Below, piece after piece: positions 13,531-26,240 of a DNA stretch of 64,000 nt. The position numbers and the translations under genes are program-made. Positions within the stretch are counted from its first letter, which is position 1; the number at the start of each line of letters is the position of its first letter. This stretch comes from Pieris napi (lineage: Eukaryota > Arthropoda > Insecta > Lepidoptera > Pieridae): positions 3,514,501-3,578,500 of the forward strand of contig NC_062238.1 of NCBI RefSeq assembly GCF_905475465.1, in the 5' to 3' direction. The notes beneath the pieces were generated by a model. It saw only the letters and a program-made list of their open reading frames with translations. It ran no database searches and was not told the origin of the DNA.

Positions 13531-13854
13531 AGTTATAATTGAATATGAAAATTAAAAATTCTTTTAAACACAAAATTACTTGGTTCTCTTTCTTTGCTAT
13601 AAACGATAAAACAATGTGAAGCTTAAGCGGATCAGTTGCAATAATTGAAGAGCCAATTATCTCCACAATATTAATTAATTGCCTTTTCTATGAATGATAA
13701 ATTTAGAAACTAGATTGATTGCAGTAACATTGTTTGCTGTTCTTAATTATAAATTACACATGGAGTAGTGACATCATTTATAGTGACCTAACTAGTGATT
13801 AAATATACCAAAGTCTAGTTCTAGTAAGAAGTAAGATCAAGATAGGCAACTTTC

Positions 13855-14112
13855 AACCAACAAATTCGACTTGAAAAAAACCAATTCCTTAAAGGACAGC
13901 AACGCACTTGCAATACCTCTAGCATTGAGTGTGCATGGGCACCTGTATCACTCAACTTCCAATAGGAAACCTCCAACCAAACAATTCGACTTAAGGTCCT
14001 TAAGAAAGGTGCGTACACATTCTTTAAACGCTGGCAACGTTTTGGAAGTATTCATAAGCGGAGGGGAGGTATCACTTCACATCAGGTGAGCCTCCTGCCT
14101 GTTTGCCATCTG
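13855..14112 (+). mobile_element. LINE 3' end, partly duplicated in tandem
   Basis: The unit AACCAACAAATTCGACTT...GGCAACG recurs at 13855-13905 and 13972-14040. Only the second continues to the tail (GAGGTATCACTTCACATC, AGGTGAGCCTCCTGCCTG). The frame FDLRSLRKV corresponds to the FDLG-x-F-K-K end of the ORF2 seen at 62680-62762. Confidence 0.55.
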
Positions 14113-15061
14113 TTCTATAAAATACTTAGGCTACCCTATAACATATGAGTAAGCGAGTAAAAGGTAAAATATATATTTCACTTGTTAAAGTATGTTTATA
14201 ACAGTTCAGACTCAGAAGAACTATCGAAGAAACCTACTAGGCCAGTGCTATCGAATTTAGGAGTTACATTTAACAAAATAGTAGTAATGTTTGGTTCTAC
14301 TGTCAAAACGGTGAGAAGTTCTGAACTGGCGTACATAGGTATTAAGTAATTCTGTCTTAGTTCAGCCCATAACAGAAGAGTTGGAAATTTTTTCTTACGT
14401 ATGTGTGCATTTAGAGATATACAAAGTTAAGTAAGTACTGAGGTAAACGTGCTCAAACCTGCCATGATCCTTTTCACTATAAACAAACTAAATTTAAATA
14501 AAACATCTACACTCCGTTGTGTTTCAAATTGGACTAACAGAGCCAGCCTGTGGGTTTCGACCAGTTATATGGGTGCAATAAACCAAACCGCATCTATTCT
14601 TACAGCTGACGATGACGTCAAATTGAAATACCATTTATGGCCCTAATTTGGGCCGTCGACCGAATTCATGCCATAAAAGCGTTAAAATTTAATTGAGGAT
14701 GTTATTGGACTTTGAATTAAACAAACATAGGAATGTTGGAATCTATGGGTTCGCTTAAGAACAATGAACACAAGTCATGGGATAACCGATACAACTGAGA
14801 CAAGGTCAAACGAAGGCTTTGTTTTTAGGTTTATTGACTGACTAGACTCTAAGCAGCTTATAACAATTAAGGACGACTCATTTGATTGCTTAGTTAATAG
14901 TTTATTTCCTAAGTCAACGCCGTAATAGCAATAGTGTATGGACAAAAGCAGCGTGTCCTAGTCATCAGTAGAACGAACGAACAGCCCGTAAATTTGGAGT
15001 GCGATGATATCCATGATATGCAAGATCTTTGTTTTGTGTCATGTTTTTTCAAACGTGTTTG

Positions 15062-15305
15062 TATGTAGGTACACGCGTTAGAAGTTATACTTCTTTGGCG
15101 TAACAAGATAAAAATCTTGTTAAAAATTGTATCTTTCCCCTTATTCTACGTTTGTAGAAGAAACGACACTAACATTAGAAAAAACTAAAATGTTGACTAT
15201 AGCTAACTTCAGGGTGTCGGATTTTCGTGGCGGTGTGCGCGCGGATCGTAACAATTTACTCTCATCATTTTTTCCTAACGCGGCAAAAGAAGTATAACTT
15301 CAAAA
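15062..15305 (+). mobile_element. MITE, GAAGTTATACTTC family
   Basis: Left end GTACACGCGTTAGAAG, then TTATACTTCTTTGGCG; right end GGCAAAAGAAGTATAACTTC. Contains the small hairpin AACAAGAT/ATCTTGTT and the GCGCGCGGATCGTAACA block shared with other copies. Confidence 0.65.
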
Positions 15306-15904
15306 ATATTTTTTTTAATAAAATTTTTGATTGATTTTTTACTTTGCCAAAATCTAATGGATTGTTGTAGGTATAATGTGAGGAATTCGAAACAATATAT
15401 TTGCAGCCCATACCTGATTGATATAGAGCTCGTTAAACATAGTGTTCAAACACAAATGTTTAATATGACAGTAACACCTCGGCGTAACTGCGAAGTGTAA
15501 CAAAAACGCCGCCGCTCAAAAATAACAGCAATCATCAAATATTTAATTGTAAATATCGGTCCTTAAATCTCATGCACACTAAATATTGTGACTTGGATAC
15601 GTTAAGTTGGTCCAAAATGATGTAACGAAGTGTGCAAACACACTATGTGTACAAAACTTATTAACAGATCTTCACTACGAGAAAGTCCAGAACCAAAAGG
15701 GCCCATAATCCAAAACCACTTTCAACGTAATATAAACCCTATGAGTGTGAAAAAGATGTGCTTTTGTGATGTTTAGAGTTTTAAAACTGCATTTGAGCGA
15801 TCGGTTCAGCGTTTATTGCACCCAAGAGCAATTCATCCGGAGTTAACGTTTGACTAATTTGTGAAGTATCATAAACTGAGGCCAATGTCAGTCATCAGCT
15901 GTTT

Positions 15905-15944
15905 CGATCATTATTTAAAATGAAATTAATTTAAATAACGATCG
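15905..15944. repeat. Hairpin, 15-bp arms, one mismatch
   Basis: CGATCATTATTTAAA (15905-15919) pairs with TTTAAATAACGATCG (15930-15944) with a single mismatch and a 10-nt loop. Confidence 0.7.
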
Positions 15945-16083
15945 AAGCGTTGTTTGATAAATAATTAAAATATTTTTAGATTTAGTAAGGAAATATTTTT
16001 ACTTAATTTGTTTATAAAGTTATTATGAAAGTAAAACGGTTAAGAGGCTAAAATAATGAATTACACTGCTATAACTTACGTTT

Positions 16084-16368
16084 AAAAAAATCAGTGGCAT
16101 TACAACCTTTTTAGTTCTGGACCTCAGATTTCTATATCTGTTTCATGATCATTTATCAATCTAATAGGCAAGTAGGTTATCAGCCTCCTGCGCCTGACAT
16201 AAGTCGTCGTCTTTTTGGGTCTAACGCAAGCCGGTTTCCTCACGAACGTTCAAGCGAATGGACTCTCTTTCTCTGAGCGCGTTAAATGCGCCAGTCCATT
16301 GGTCGATTCGAACCTATGACCTCCGGGATAAGAGTCAGACGCTAAAGCCATTAGGCCAACACTGCTCT
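16084..16368 (-). mobile_element. tRNA-derived SINE with internal inverted duplication
   Basis: Full-length family member on the minus strand (poly-A side at 16084, head at about 16368). Near 16257-16302 a segment equivalent to GCGCACATAGAAAGAAAGTC has been replaced or preceded by an inverted copy, giving a partial palindrome around GCGC-GTTAAAT-GCGC. Confidence 0.8.
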
Positions 16369-18924
16369 AATTTGCACAGATTACATTTATTCTTTTTTAA
16401 AATTGTTAAATACTCTGACATTTTGTTGCAAATATGTTTCCCAATAGAGAGTTTGTAATGCATAAGTTCGTTTTGTATTATAAATATACTTACATGATTA
16501 TGTCGAACAACCGCTATAAGCTTATAGGATTTGTGTAAACAACGTCTAGACAAAACTTGCGTGCACAAACTCACAAATCGAAATAACAACTGGCCTCAAA
16601 CATTAAAAACACCTTGAACTTCGTTTTCACTTTTCGCGTTCGTTTTATTGTTTCGTACTATTATGCAAATCGTACAGTAGCAAGGGTTTCCTAAAACTTG
16701 TAAAAGTGAAACTGACGTATTGTTATCGCTTGTCACGCTCACAATGTTCAGATAAATATTTACGCATGCAAAAGAATTTTTTCTAATGCTACCGGATTGA
16801 TTGTTTATGCAACCCTTTAGACATTGTTTAGAAAGGATTGCATCGGATGTGTCGAATTGGGTGTGAAAACAAATACGCCGCCTTGGCCTTGTGTATCGTA
16901 GGCGTAGGATTAGTTTTTGCGTAATTTGTTAAAAATGAATGACGTGTTGCGGAATAAGTATCCTAGTGCTTAAGTATTTAGGTAAGTAAATAGAGATACC
17001 CTTGCCGAATTAACTTGCGAAAAAGATACAGAAGAGGAAAGGACGGATTTTAAAAAAGAAGAATTGCCCGTCAGTTGTTCTAATTTTGAAAGCTTTTTCC
17101 GGTAGGTAGTCTTTTTCATTAAAAATATGGAGTATCAACTCAGTAACATAGAATATGCCAAACACAGTGTATAATGTACGCTACCAACTAAACAAGTAGG
17201 CGGTCAAAGTGTAAGATCACAGTGAGTGTCTAAGGCTAATAATGCTGTCGTGAGTCGATCTTATGAATAAAATATGATATAAGATATATATAGAGTATAT
17301 TTATAATATAATAAAATATACTGTTCCCGAATAACTGTATTTGTCTTCGATGGCTGTCTCTCAGGCCTGTTAGCCCCCTATATCATATAAAAAAACACAC
17401 ACACATATATCGAGTCTGTAGGTGAATATTTACAACACAACCACACACGACTCTACAAAGCCTTGCTTCAAAACTCGCAAGACATTGCGGCGGTATATTT
17501 AAACTAAGAAAATAATTTTAATTTGAAGTCACATAAAAACAACGTTATTATGAATAAGTTCCAGAGTTAGAATATATTCAGATATAGTAGCCGGTCAAGT
17601 ATTAAAGTTTACGACAGGGATGCGAGACGTCATAAAACTTGAAATAAATCTTATCGGGGTCCGAAGAAAAACAATCCACTTCGTATGGAATTACTTGAGA
17701 TAGCATTTGATTGTTACTATTTAGTTTACATATTTTATTATGAGAGTTTTAGATTGCCTATTTAATATTACAATTAAATTGCATAGTTTGATGCTTATAA
17801 TTTTGTAGTCTACTCTATAATGCTAAATATTGTCTATTTAGAAGGTTAGTGACCTGTTACCACAGAGGTTCTATAATCCTCTTAAAGGCCAACCTCTTAC
17901 AAAGGTCAATTATACCCCTATTATGTAAACTTGTAAAATGTAATATTGGTCAATAAATATAATTTTATTTGAGATATTTCTTCATTGTAACGCGTAAAGT
18001 GATCTTTAGGAATAATCATATGGTAAGCTTATGAAAGCTTATAAACTGCTATGAAATGTATATTTCGATTATGTATTTGCGAGAATGTAAGTGTGTGCTC
18101 CTGCAGACAGACAGTGAGAATGTCATTTCAGATCGCATTTTTTTCTAAAATTATGGTTATCATTCTCAGTGCAATAATAGTACACCTAATGTTTTCTATA
18201 TACCTATAATATATTGGCTAAACGGACTTGAAAGGTTGTGCTGAGGTGCAATATCAGTTGTAAGCCGTCAGCAATTAGCGGCGCACTTTGCAAACAATGC
18301 CGGTTCAGACTATGTAGCGTTTGCAACGAAAGTTACTTTCATAATCCTTACATATTATAACTTGAAACCCTGCAACCGCATATCCGTCAGTATCAACGCG
18401 ATACCAAAAACCATTGAACGATTTTACATGTTCGATAGATTTAAATGTATAAGGCATTATGGTTTCGGATTAGATTGGAATATGTAGATGGCAGACAAAA
18501 ACTGCCAAAATATACTAAATTTTCGCGGCTGAAATTGCGACCAGAAGCTAGTAAGATATTATTTTGACGTTTTTTGAGTATTTTTACTGTGGTTTATGAT
18601 GATATATCTAAGTTTGATAAAAAAAATAATAAAACCGCGATCTGCATTTGTTTAATATGTCAATGAATATAAGGAAATTATTTTTTAAGAATATAATACA
18701 TATTTACCAAAAGCCAAGCCAAATCTTTATACGCCTATACGGCTAACCAATATTATTCAAAGTATTATAACGAGCTGTAGACGCGAGATCGTAGGCCACG
18801 GAAACACTTATTTGACTACACAAATGGATAAAGAAACATACATACAAAAGTATTACAGATGTTATTCACATATAGAAATAATAGTGCACAAGCGCTAATT
18901 AAAGATTTAAGTTGGCAGATAGTA
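16369..18924. other. Non-coding stretch
   Basis: AT-rich, with alternating TA-rich DNA near 17270-17330 and ACACACAC near 17394. Two unique patches of higher GC (16860-16920, 18230-18310) have no assigned role. Confidence 0.35.
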
Positions 18925-19130
18925 CCGGTGACCCCAGAGCTGGTGCTTTCCTCGCTCAACGAATAAGTATCGCAATACAGCGAGGAAATGCTGCCAGCAT
19001 TAAAGGTACGGTTAATTTTTCTATTTATGAATTTTTAATTATTATTAGGTTGTAGGTAAAGAAAATTTTAAATACTGTATTTGTAAGGTATAAAATATAA
19101 GTTTAAAAAAATATTGATTTAAATATATTT
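18925..19130 (+). mobile_element. LINE 3' fragment with a coding remnant
   Basis: The plus frame reads AFLAQRISIAIQRGNAAS and then decays into an AT-rich 3' UTR with TTATTATTAGG. A degenerate copy lies at 205-345, and similar tails occur at about 19205-19330 and 54505-54600. The clade was not determined. Confidence 0.45.
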
Positions 19131-19856
19131 TGTGTATGGGAAACTCGTTTTATTTTAATCCTTTTCTATATTGAAAAATGGCCCATAGGATATAAATAAT
19201 AGACCGTGATTTGTATTTATCAATTTTTTATTATTATTATTGTGTAGGTCAAGAATATTGTTAATACTGTATATTTGCGTGTTGGGTATAAATCGAGTGC
19301 AATTGAAATTGTAGTAGGTACATATAATATCAACACGTTTTATTATGAAAACATTCACTAAGGGACGATTTAAAATATCAGAGCATAATAAACGTAAGTC
19401 ATTGTATGGAAACTATAATGAATGAAGAAGGATTTTTTGTCGGTAAATCTTTTTGTCTGATGATACGACTTTGTTGGAGCGGGAACAGAGTCAATATTCT
19501 TAAGAATGTGGCACGCGTAGACATTCTAACATACGATATATGTTTGTATGTCTAGGCCACAACGGGTTTATCGAATTTTGCATAACCGTTAGTGTTTACA
19601 TTGAATCCGTGGTATTTCCTTAACTCACTGTATATTTAAAATCTATCAAATAAAATCCGGAAATCTTATTTGTAAATGTTCTTCATTATAATAGTAAATC
19701 TGTCCTGTGTTTAACTTTTGTTTTTTTAATTCTAAATAATATTTTGTAAAATAATTAATTAATGAAAATATATGTATAAAGAACCTACAAGTCATAAGAA
19801 ATATAATAATTTAAAAAATCAAATACCAAACTTCTTAGGTAGGGTTTGGTACATTT

Positions 19857-20095
19857 TTATTTATGGGCAAACAGGCAGGAGGCATGGCACTCGGCAAGTG
19901 TTACTGCCGCCAATAGACTATTACATTGCCAGAGGGCTCGCAAGTGCGTTGCCGGCCTTTTAAGAACTCTTACGCTCTTTTCTTGAAAAACCCTAAGTCG
20001 AATTGGTACGGAAATACATCGGTGGGCAGCTGGTTCCATATAATGATGGTGCGCGGTAAAATCTGTCTAAAAAACGTTCAATTTCGTATTCTGCC
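19857..20095 (-). mobile_element. LINE 3' end with ORF2 C-terminal remnant
   Basis: On the minus strand: MMWNQLPTDVFP...FDLGFFKK, then GGCCGGCAACGCACTTGCGA and the CTGTTTGCCC tail. It is the most complete copy in the window of this tail family. Open frames here on either strand belong to the element. Confidence 0.6.
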
Positions 20096-22341
20096 TCGAT
20101 GTCCGATGATGAAACTACTTACCTGTATTGTACATGTATCCTCTAGAAATGCACTCTCATAAGTTTTTAATTACTAATATACAATTATGTTTATGATGTC
20201 CTAAAAAATTTATGGCCACCAGTAGGACATCTAGGAAAATTCACACAGAGGCCCAGTCTCCTTCGGAAAAATAACCTTACTAATGACCAAGAGACTTTGC
20301 TTCCTTATTAAATTATAAGTTGTAAATGTTAAGTTCAATTTTATACCTTTTATGGTAGACTGACGATGCATTGTTGATTTACTAAGTGCATTTTCTAGTT
20401 TTGAGTTACAAATTGATGGCTCTTAATTTTTTTGTCTATAATGATAATTGCATCCGCTTTTATAATTGGTGTAAAAAGTTTTAATATAGACCCAGTAATT
20501 CTAAATGTACTGAGGAGTTTTTGTTCTTTAGTTGAACTATTGGTTCGAATTAAAATATTGAATTGCCTAATTAGTATTTTTATTAAAGAAGGCTGTCGCT
20601 GTGAGGAAAAGTACTGCACAAACGGGTACTATAGTTATTTCTCTTCAAGAATATCATTGATACTCTCCGTACAAAATAACATATTTTTGTGCGGACTACA
20701 ATAGAATAGCATAGGGTGGATTTCATTAGGTATTTTAATATCTATGTTTTCTTTGGCTAATTCCCCGACTATATTCTCACCGGAGGTATTAATCAACTTA
20801 TCTGCATATAGATAGTTATAACTGCATAACTCATTAGCAAAAGTTGTATGATTAAGTACAAACAGTACTCACGGTTAACAACTTTTTGTATTATATTTAC
20901 AGCAAATTTTAATAAGGTGTCTTCTAAGCTTTTGTTTTACATTATTTATTTGCAGTTTGTCTCTATTATTTTCATTCCTATTCCCATTCTGTCATAGGAC
21001 AGATACAACACACCACCTACAAACCACCAATCCTACGATACTGTCAGTCATATAATTCCGTCATCAGCTGTATTGTTACAAGGTTCTATAGGTATTAAGA
21101 TCGTATTTGAAATTATTACTGAAATACAGATGCATTATGCATTTCTGAAAACACAGCCTTTTACGCAAAACGCTTAGACCAAGATTCAATACTAATAATA
21201 GTACCTAAGAAAAATTCAATACTTTTTTGGGAAGTCATACATAGCGCTACGCATCTATTTCATATTCCCTTACTCCTTATTATACGCAGAAGTTTCAAAT
21301 ACTTTGCAAACTACAGCTACAGGTAATAATTCTCACTTGACAGTTGGGTTAACACCAAATAGAGGTCATATAATTGTTCTCTAGTCGGTGGGCGCTTCAT
21401 CATTACATAAAAGCAAGCCATTAAATGATAATAAACACCTAAATTGTTGTTGGAAAAAAGATAATGATTTTTATAAACCTTCATTATTTCAGCTTTGTGG
21501 ATCTACTTGATAAGTTTTGTTTGTTTTTGCTTTAGGACTAAAGTGTTTTATTAAAATCTAGATAAAGCATATTTGAGATTTGCTAGCTTTTTTTGTTCTC
21601 GTAATTTATTTAAAAGTATAAAAAAAATAATGCAATACCTATATTTAAGAATGAAAACGCCAATTGAAATAAATATTTAAAAAAATGGCGGGTCATGTTG
21701 ATTTTAGATTAACTCTACGGCACGTTTACCATCTATGCACTCTTAAGCTAACTGTTTTTGAATTTTGACACTTTTGACAGTTTTTGAATTTAGAATTGGA
21801 AGAATTAACAGATAAGTAAATGAATATTTGATTTTCGAAGTATTTTAATTATATTCACGTATGTGTTTCCGAATTACTGGCTGCTATGTTTTTTTTATGT
21901 TTATAGGCCTATAGAACAGGGAGTCACAGTCGGCTTGTCGGCTTTCTACAGAGTATGTTATCTGATTAAGATTATAATAATTTGACCACGATGGGTAAGT
22001 TTTACAGCTAACGGCGCAAGTGCTGCTAATTATTGTCGGCATAGATACTGTGAGCGGGACTTGGTTTATTGCTGATATCTTTCATATCATAGATACAGTG
22101 TTTGAGAAAACGTTATTTATGCTGCAAAGTTATGGTAGTAATATCTGAAGATATATTTTTTTAAGAATAGCTTATTTTGTAGACATAAAATTCGATGTTT
22201 AAAAATATTATGCTTAGTGCTAAGCATCTACCAGAACCATAAATAATAATAATAAACAAGCATTTATAATACAGAAGTATGAGACAATTGTATCGAACAA
22301 CTCTGAACTCTGACGTCGAGCTTTGAAGCTATATATATATA
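20096..22341. other. Non-coding stretch
   Basis: No repeat family or exon recognised. A 90-codon hydrophobic frame at 20432-20704 has AT-driven composition and no flanking signals. Confidence 0.35.
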
Positions 22342-22664
22342 CTAGCTGACCTGGCAAACGTCGTTTTGCCATGTATATCATTTATAATAAAAAATAGGGG
22401 TTGATCGTAGAGGGGTGAAAGTTAGGGATTGTATGTATTTTTTAATGCTGTATCATAAAAAAATAAAAACAGAAAAAAATATCTAAAAATAAAAAAAAAT
22501 ATATTTAGGGGTGGACTACCCTTAACATTTAGGGGGATGAAAAATAGATGTTGTCCGATTCTCAGACATACCCAATAAGCACACAAAATTTCATGAGAAT
22601 CGGTCGAGCCGTTTCGGAGGAGTATGGCAACGAAAACTGTGACACGAGAATTTTATATATTAGA
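22342..22664 (-). mobile_element. Non-autonomous Helitron (family 2), intact ends
   Basis: Minus-strand start TCTAATATATAAAATTCTCG; the end hairpin GGCAAAACGACGTTTGCC is followed by AGGTCAGCTAG and host T. It lies about 0.3 kb upstream of the CpG-rich promoter block. Confidence 0.85.
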
Positions 22665-22969
22665 TATAAACTATTGTGCTATATGGAGGTAGTTTTAAAA
22701 TGTACCAACTTATGCTACCAACGAATACACGTATTTCCTGTATTTGAATAATGAATATTACATTAGTGCTCAAAAGTAAATAGTACTTAAATATTTTAAA
22801 GTATCGAAATCGTTGCGTTTGTCATTTTGGTGGGTGAATTTTCGTTTAAAGAATAATATAGATTCAGAAGAGTTCAGTCACGCCATGCAAGATATGTACG
22901 TTCTTATAAACAAGCACTCGACACATGGGGTATCTAACAGCGAGTCGAATTTGAGATGAGGGATGAGTT

Positions 22970-23173
22970 TCATCGGCGCGCGCTTGCTAGTTTGAATTTC
23001 GAACGCGGTCGTACAGTGTGCTCGTAGCTCCGCCCGCCAGCCGCATAACGCCGAACGAACCCGCTCCGAACGGCCGCACCACCTCGCGCGTAGTGTAATT
23101 AATTTACAACCAGTAAAAGTGATGATAGTTAATCGACTATAAATCTGTGCAGTGTTGTGTTCGCGTGTCGCAG
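22970..23173 (+). promoter_or_regulatory. CpG-rich promoter and probable non-coding first exon
   Basis: A GC- and CpG-rich island in very AT-rich DNA. It includes a CCGCCCGCC-type GC box, an initiator-like TACAGT near 23012-23017 and a second TGCAGTG near 23149. It ends at 23173 in CAG followed by GTAAGTG, a consensus splice donor. No convincing coding frame crosses the block, so it is read as a 5' UTR exon of a plus-strand gene. The partner exons were not found, so the gene is unidentified. A hAT-like element is inserted 0.5 kb into the putative intron. Confidence 0.5.
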
Positions 23174-25439
23174 GTAAGTGATAATTGATAAATGGTGTTT
23201 GAGAAACAAATATGGAAACAATGGCGGCATCTTTGGGCGCCGTGTTTGTGTTAAATCGCTGGTGCGTTATTTGTGTATATGTTGTTTCCTAAATACCAAT
23301 TGGATTGTTAGCTTTAACTACCAAATAATACTAGCCTTTAAATTTATACTATCAAGTTCAAGTATTATTAGGTTATTAAATATTTTAGGTTTTGAATCAA
23401 ACTCTCATTTTCTACCTAAGCAATAAAACGCGCGTAAACACAAATATATTTGTGGAGCTACCCGATTAAAAAGAATAAGAATATCTCTAACTCTTTTTCA
23501 ATTACAAAATTTAATTAAGAACCTTTAAACTGATATCAAATTTCTAAGCTATCTATCTATCTAGTATATCTAAATAGTACCTAATTATATTTTTTCTTTG
23601 AATTTATGACGATTACATACTTAGTTTTATATACCTAACGGTTACATTTATAAATAAAGAGTTTATCGACCTTATGTTTATTATTATGGAACATAAGATA
23701 AATGTATCAATTATTACTAGTGTTGCCCAAAATCGGTCTTGGTCTTGCAGTCTTGTCTTGTTCTTGCGTTTTTGCAAGACCAAGACCAATACCAAGACCG
23801 CCTTATTATAGCAAGACCAATACCAAGACTGAACCCCGCAAGACTTGAGCAAGACAATACTTAAGCCTGCAAGACTCTTGCGTCTTGCAGTTAAGACAAA
23901 CTGAGATTTGGGCGTTAATAAGTAGGTATTTGGTTTCAATCCCGATTTTGAGAAACGTTCCCCAGTATCAAAACCGTAGGTATCACATATCATAACACTA
24001 AACTAAGGGCTGCAGTTGTATTTGCAGTTGGCAACGTGCCGCTCGTCTGAAGGCACCCTGAAACGTATTGTATTGATTAGGTAGGTAAGTACTTATTATA
24101 TTTCAACAATTTATTAAGTAGGTAGCGTGTTAATACTCACAAATCTGTTCCCACCATCCCATGTGATAAAATTTACCTAGAATAACTTTCTAGCAAAGTT
24201 CATACCTTGTAGGTATCTACCTATAATAATATGTTAATGCTTGTTTATGTCTAATGTGCAGATCTAACGTTAGTACTCGTAGGTTGGTATGTGCTTAAAA
24301 TTATAGCTAACAAAATTATATAAACATCATGTAGGTGTGAAACTTATGTTTCAAAGTTTATATTATTCTTCTATTTAGCAAAATTTAAAAGTAACAGCGA
24401 GTCGAGTAGGTCTAGTAACAGTTTCTACGGCAGCCAATATTATGGTACAGACGCCAGCACATCAAGCTACTACAATCTATCAAATTTCTTCAACAGATTT
24501 TCAAGTTTATCGCTAAAGAATTAAGGTTCAAAGTTGATTGGGGAAATGTGACGTTCTGCGAATAAACTGTTGGTCGGTCGGTGTATTATATACCTACTTA
24601 TTTGATAATTTACCGACAAAGACGCCGCGGTTTGCAACAAGTGTATCACAGCATTTGACACTGTTTGAGCGCCGCATTCGCCGACAAAGAGTACGGACAG
24701 AGGCACACAAATTTTTACCTATTTTGGTAGGGTTGGTACAGGAGTATAAAATTAAATGACCTTGAACATGTCCCAGCAGTAGGTAGGTATACATTGAATG
24801 CTCTGAGTTTCTTTTATTTAAATACATTCTCACACTGGCTTGAATTCGAACACTACAGCGTTAAAAGCTGTCGGTCGAGATGATAATTAATAACTAAGTA
24901 GGTATTGCAAATATTGAATTGCGAATATTTTGATTTCGAAATAATCATTGTTAATATCGGTAAATGATAGATAGTGAGTGATACCTAGGTACTAAAATGT
25001 GAGCAGCAAGATTGAAAAGTGTATATGCCATGTCAGTGCTTTCAATAAGTTTATTTTAAAAAAGCTCTCTAGTAAGATTTAGAGTTTACCATTCAATTAC
25101 ACACAACAAATTATTGAAAAACAAAAATTATGAAAAAGATATTTAGACTGAGTACTTAGGAAATAAGTAGAAAAAATATTCTATCGTGGATACCTAGTTA
25201 TTAAAAAGTGAATAAACGTTGTGTTTTGTCACCGTCGCTTTCATGTCAAAGGTCGCCGCCACTGTCCATGTTCTAAAGAATAAAATAAGTTACCGGGTGC
25301 TCAGAACGGACGCAAATAGATTATGTTGTCCTCGCAAGGAAGAATGTAGTCGTAAGGATAGGTAGATTTTATAACAATTGTTGTAAGTAATAAAAATATA
25401 CCTAGTTTATATTATTATTACCTATTATACCTTTTTAAA

Positions 25440-25583
25440 GGACATTGCACTGCAAAATTGGAAGTGGGTGATTTTAACAAACTTGAAACGTGGAAAAGCT
25501 CCAAATATGAGCGACGTCATATTGCTTTACGCATTTTGTTTTAAAATCACACACTTCCAAAAATCGAGATTTGCAGTGTCGGT
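25440..25583. mobile_element. Fold-back MITE with about 50-bp imperfect arms
   Basis: The left arm (GACATTGCACTGCAAA, then GGAAGTGGGTGATTTTAA) is matched by the reverse complement of the right arm (GACACTGCAAAT, then GGAAGTGTGTGATTTTAA). The arms are separated by about 40 bp containing GACGTC. It has no coding content and lies inside the hAT-like element. Confidence 0.6.
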
Positions 25584-25650
25584 TTATCAACTTCTATCGT
25601 AACTACTCTAGTAGCGACTATTGTCTTCAGCGATGATTTACTAAATAAAT

Positions 25651-25686
25651 AAAAATAATCGTCGTGTAGGTACGACGATTATTTTT
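25651..25686. repeat. Perfect hairpin, 15-bp arms, 6-nt loop
   Basis: AAAAATAATCGTCGT at 25651-25665 is the exact reverse complement of 25672-25686, with loop GTAGGT. It lies inside the hAT-like element. Confidence 0.8.
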
Positions 25687-26129
25687 CTAAGGAATACAAT
25701 TTTGTTGTAGTAGGTACCTACATCGTTTCTTACTTACACATACTTTAACGACAGTACCTACGTAGCAAAGCGCGCCAGTCACGAGTACGACAAATTGCCT
25801 ACAAAATGTACCTACGCACACTGTAATGAAATCTGCTAATCTCAACACACTGCCTGTAGCCTGGCTGCTATTATTGGTTGATGAACATTGTACATTGGTG
25901 AATGCTCCAGGATAGCCCGCAAACCCCCACAAATAGCAATAGGCTAATAGGTATTTGCAAGTCTCGCGAGACTTGCGAGACTCTTGCAGCAAGATCAAGA
26001 CCAAGACCAAGACTGAGAGCGCAATACCAATACCAAGACCAAGACCAGGTGTATTGACGCAAGACAATACCAAGACTGGCCTAAGTCTCGTCTTGGTCTT
26101 GCATTTGGGCAACACTAATTATTACACGT

Positions 26130-26240
26130 CATTAAATTTGAATTTGTAGGCATCCTTACTCATCGGCAAAGAAGACAGAGGGTGTAGGCCGAGAGAAAAA
26201 GCCGGCGTAAAAAACTCTCGGTACTCTTTTAAAACTTAAA
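26130..26240 (-). mobile_element. LINE 3' fragment, minus strand
   Basis: The reverse complement contains AGTTTTTTACGCCGGC, then TTTTTCTCTCGGCCTACA and ends CAAATTCAAATTT-like. It is consistent with a TTTGAATTTG-tailed LINE. Confidence 0.4.

Larger units (their letters stand above)
23718..26117. mobile_element. hAT-like non-autonomous element with CAAGAC subterminal arrays
   Basis: The ends at 23718-23731 and 26104-26117 are perfect 14-bp inverted repeats (TAGTGTTGCCCAAA). The 8-bp direct repeat ATTATTAC flanks them at 23710-23717 and 26118-26125. TAGTG...-type ends and 8-bp duplications are hallmarks of hAT transposons. Inside each end is a 150-190 bp block packed with CAAGAC/GTCTTG and CCAAGACC motifs in both orientations, like the subterminal transposase-binding repeats of hATs. 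No transposase frame is visible in the roughly 2 kb interior, which holds a small fold-back element and a hairpin. Alternatively, the two arrays are separate short insertions, since each also shows a degraded opposite terminus. Confidence 0.6.

Noticed and set aside
13821..14089. Overlapping frames on both strands (65 and 72 codons).
   Set aside because: The region is a partly duplicated LINE 3' end; only the short FDLRSLRKV piece has meaning.
20432..20704. 90-codon hydrophobic frame with several Cys, considered as another membrane protein.
   Set aside because: Composition follows the AT background; it lacks the exon borders and motifs of the gene array.
23613..23993. 126-codon minus-strand frame rich in Val/Leu, and the similar 142-codon frame at 25687-26115.
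   Set aside because: Both are translations of the CAAGAC arrays of the hAT-like element; repetitive composition, not genes.
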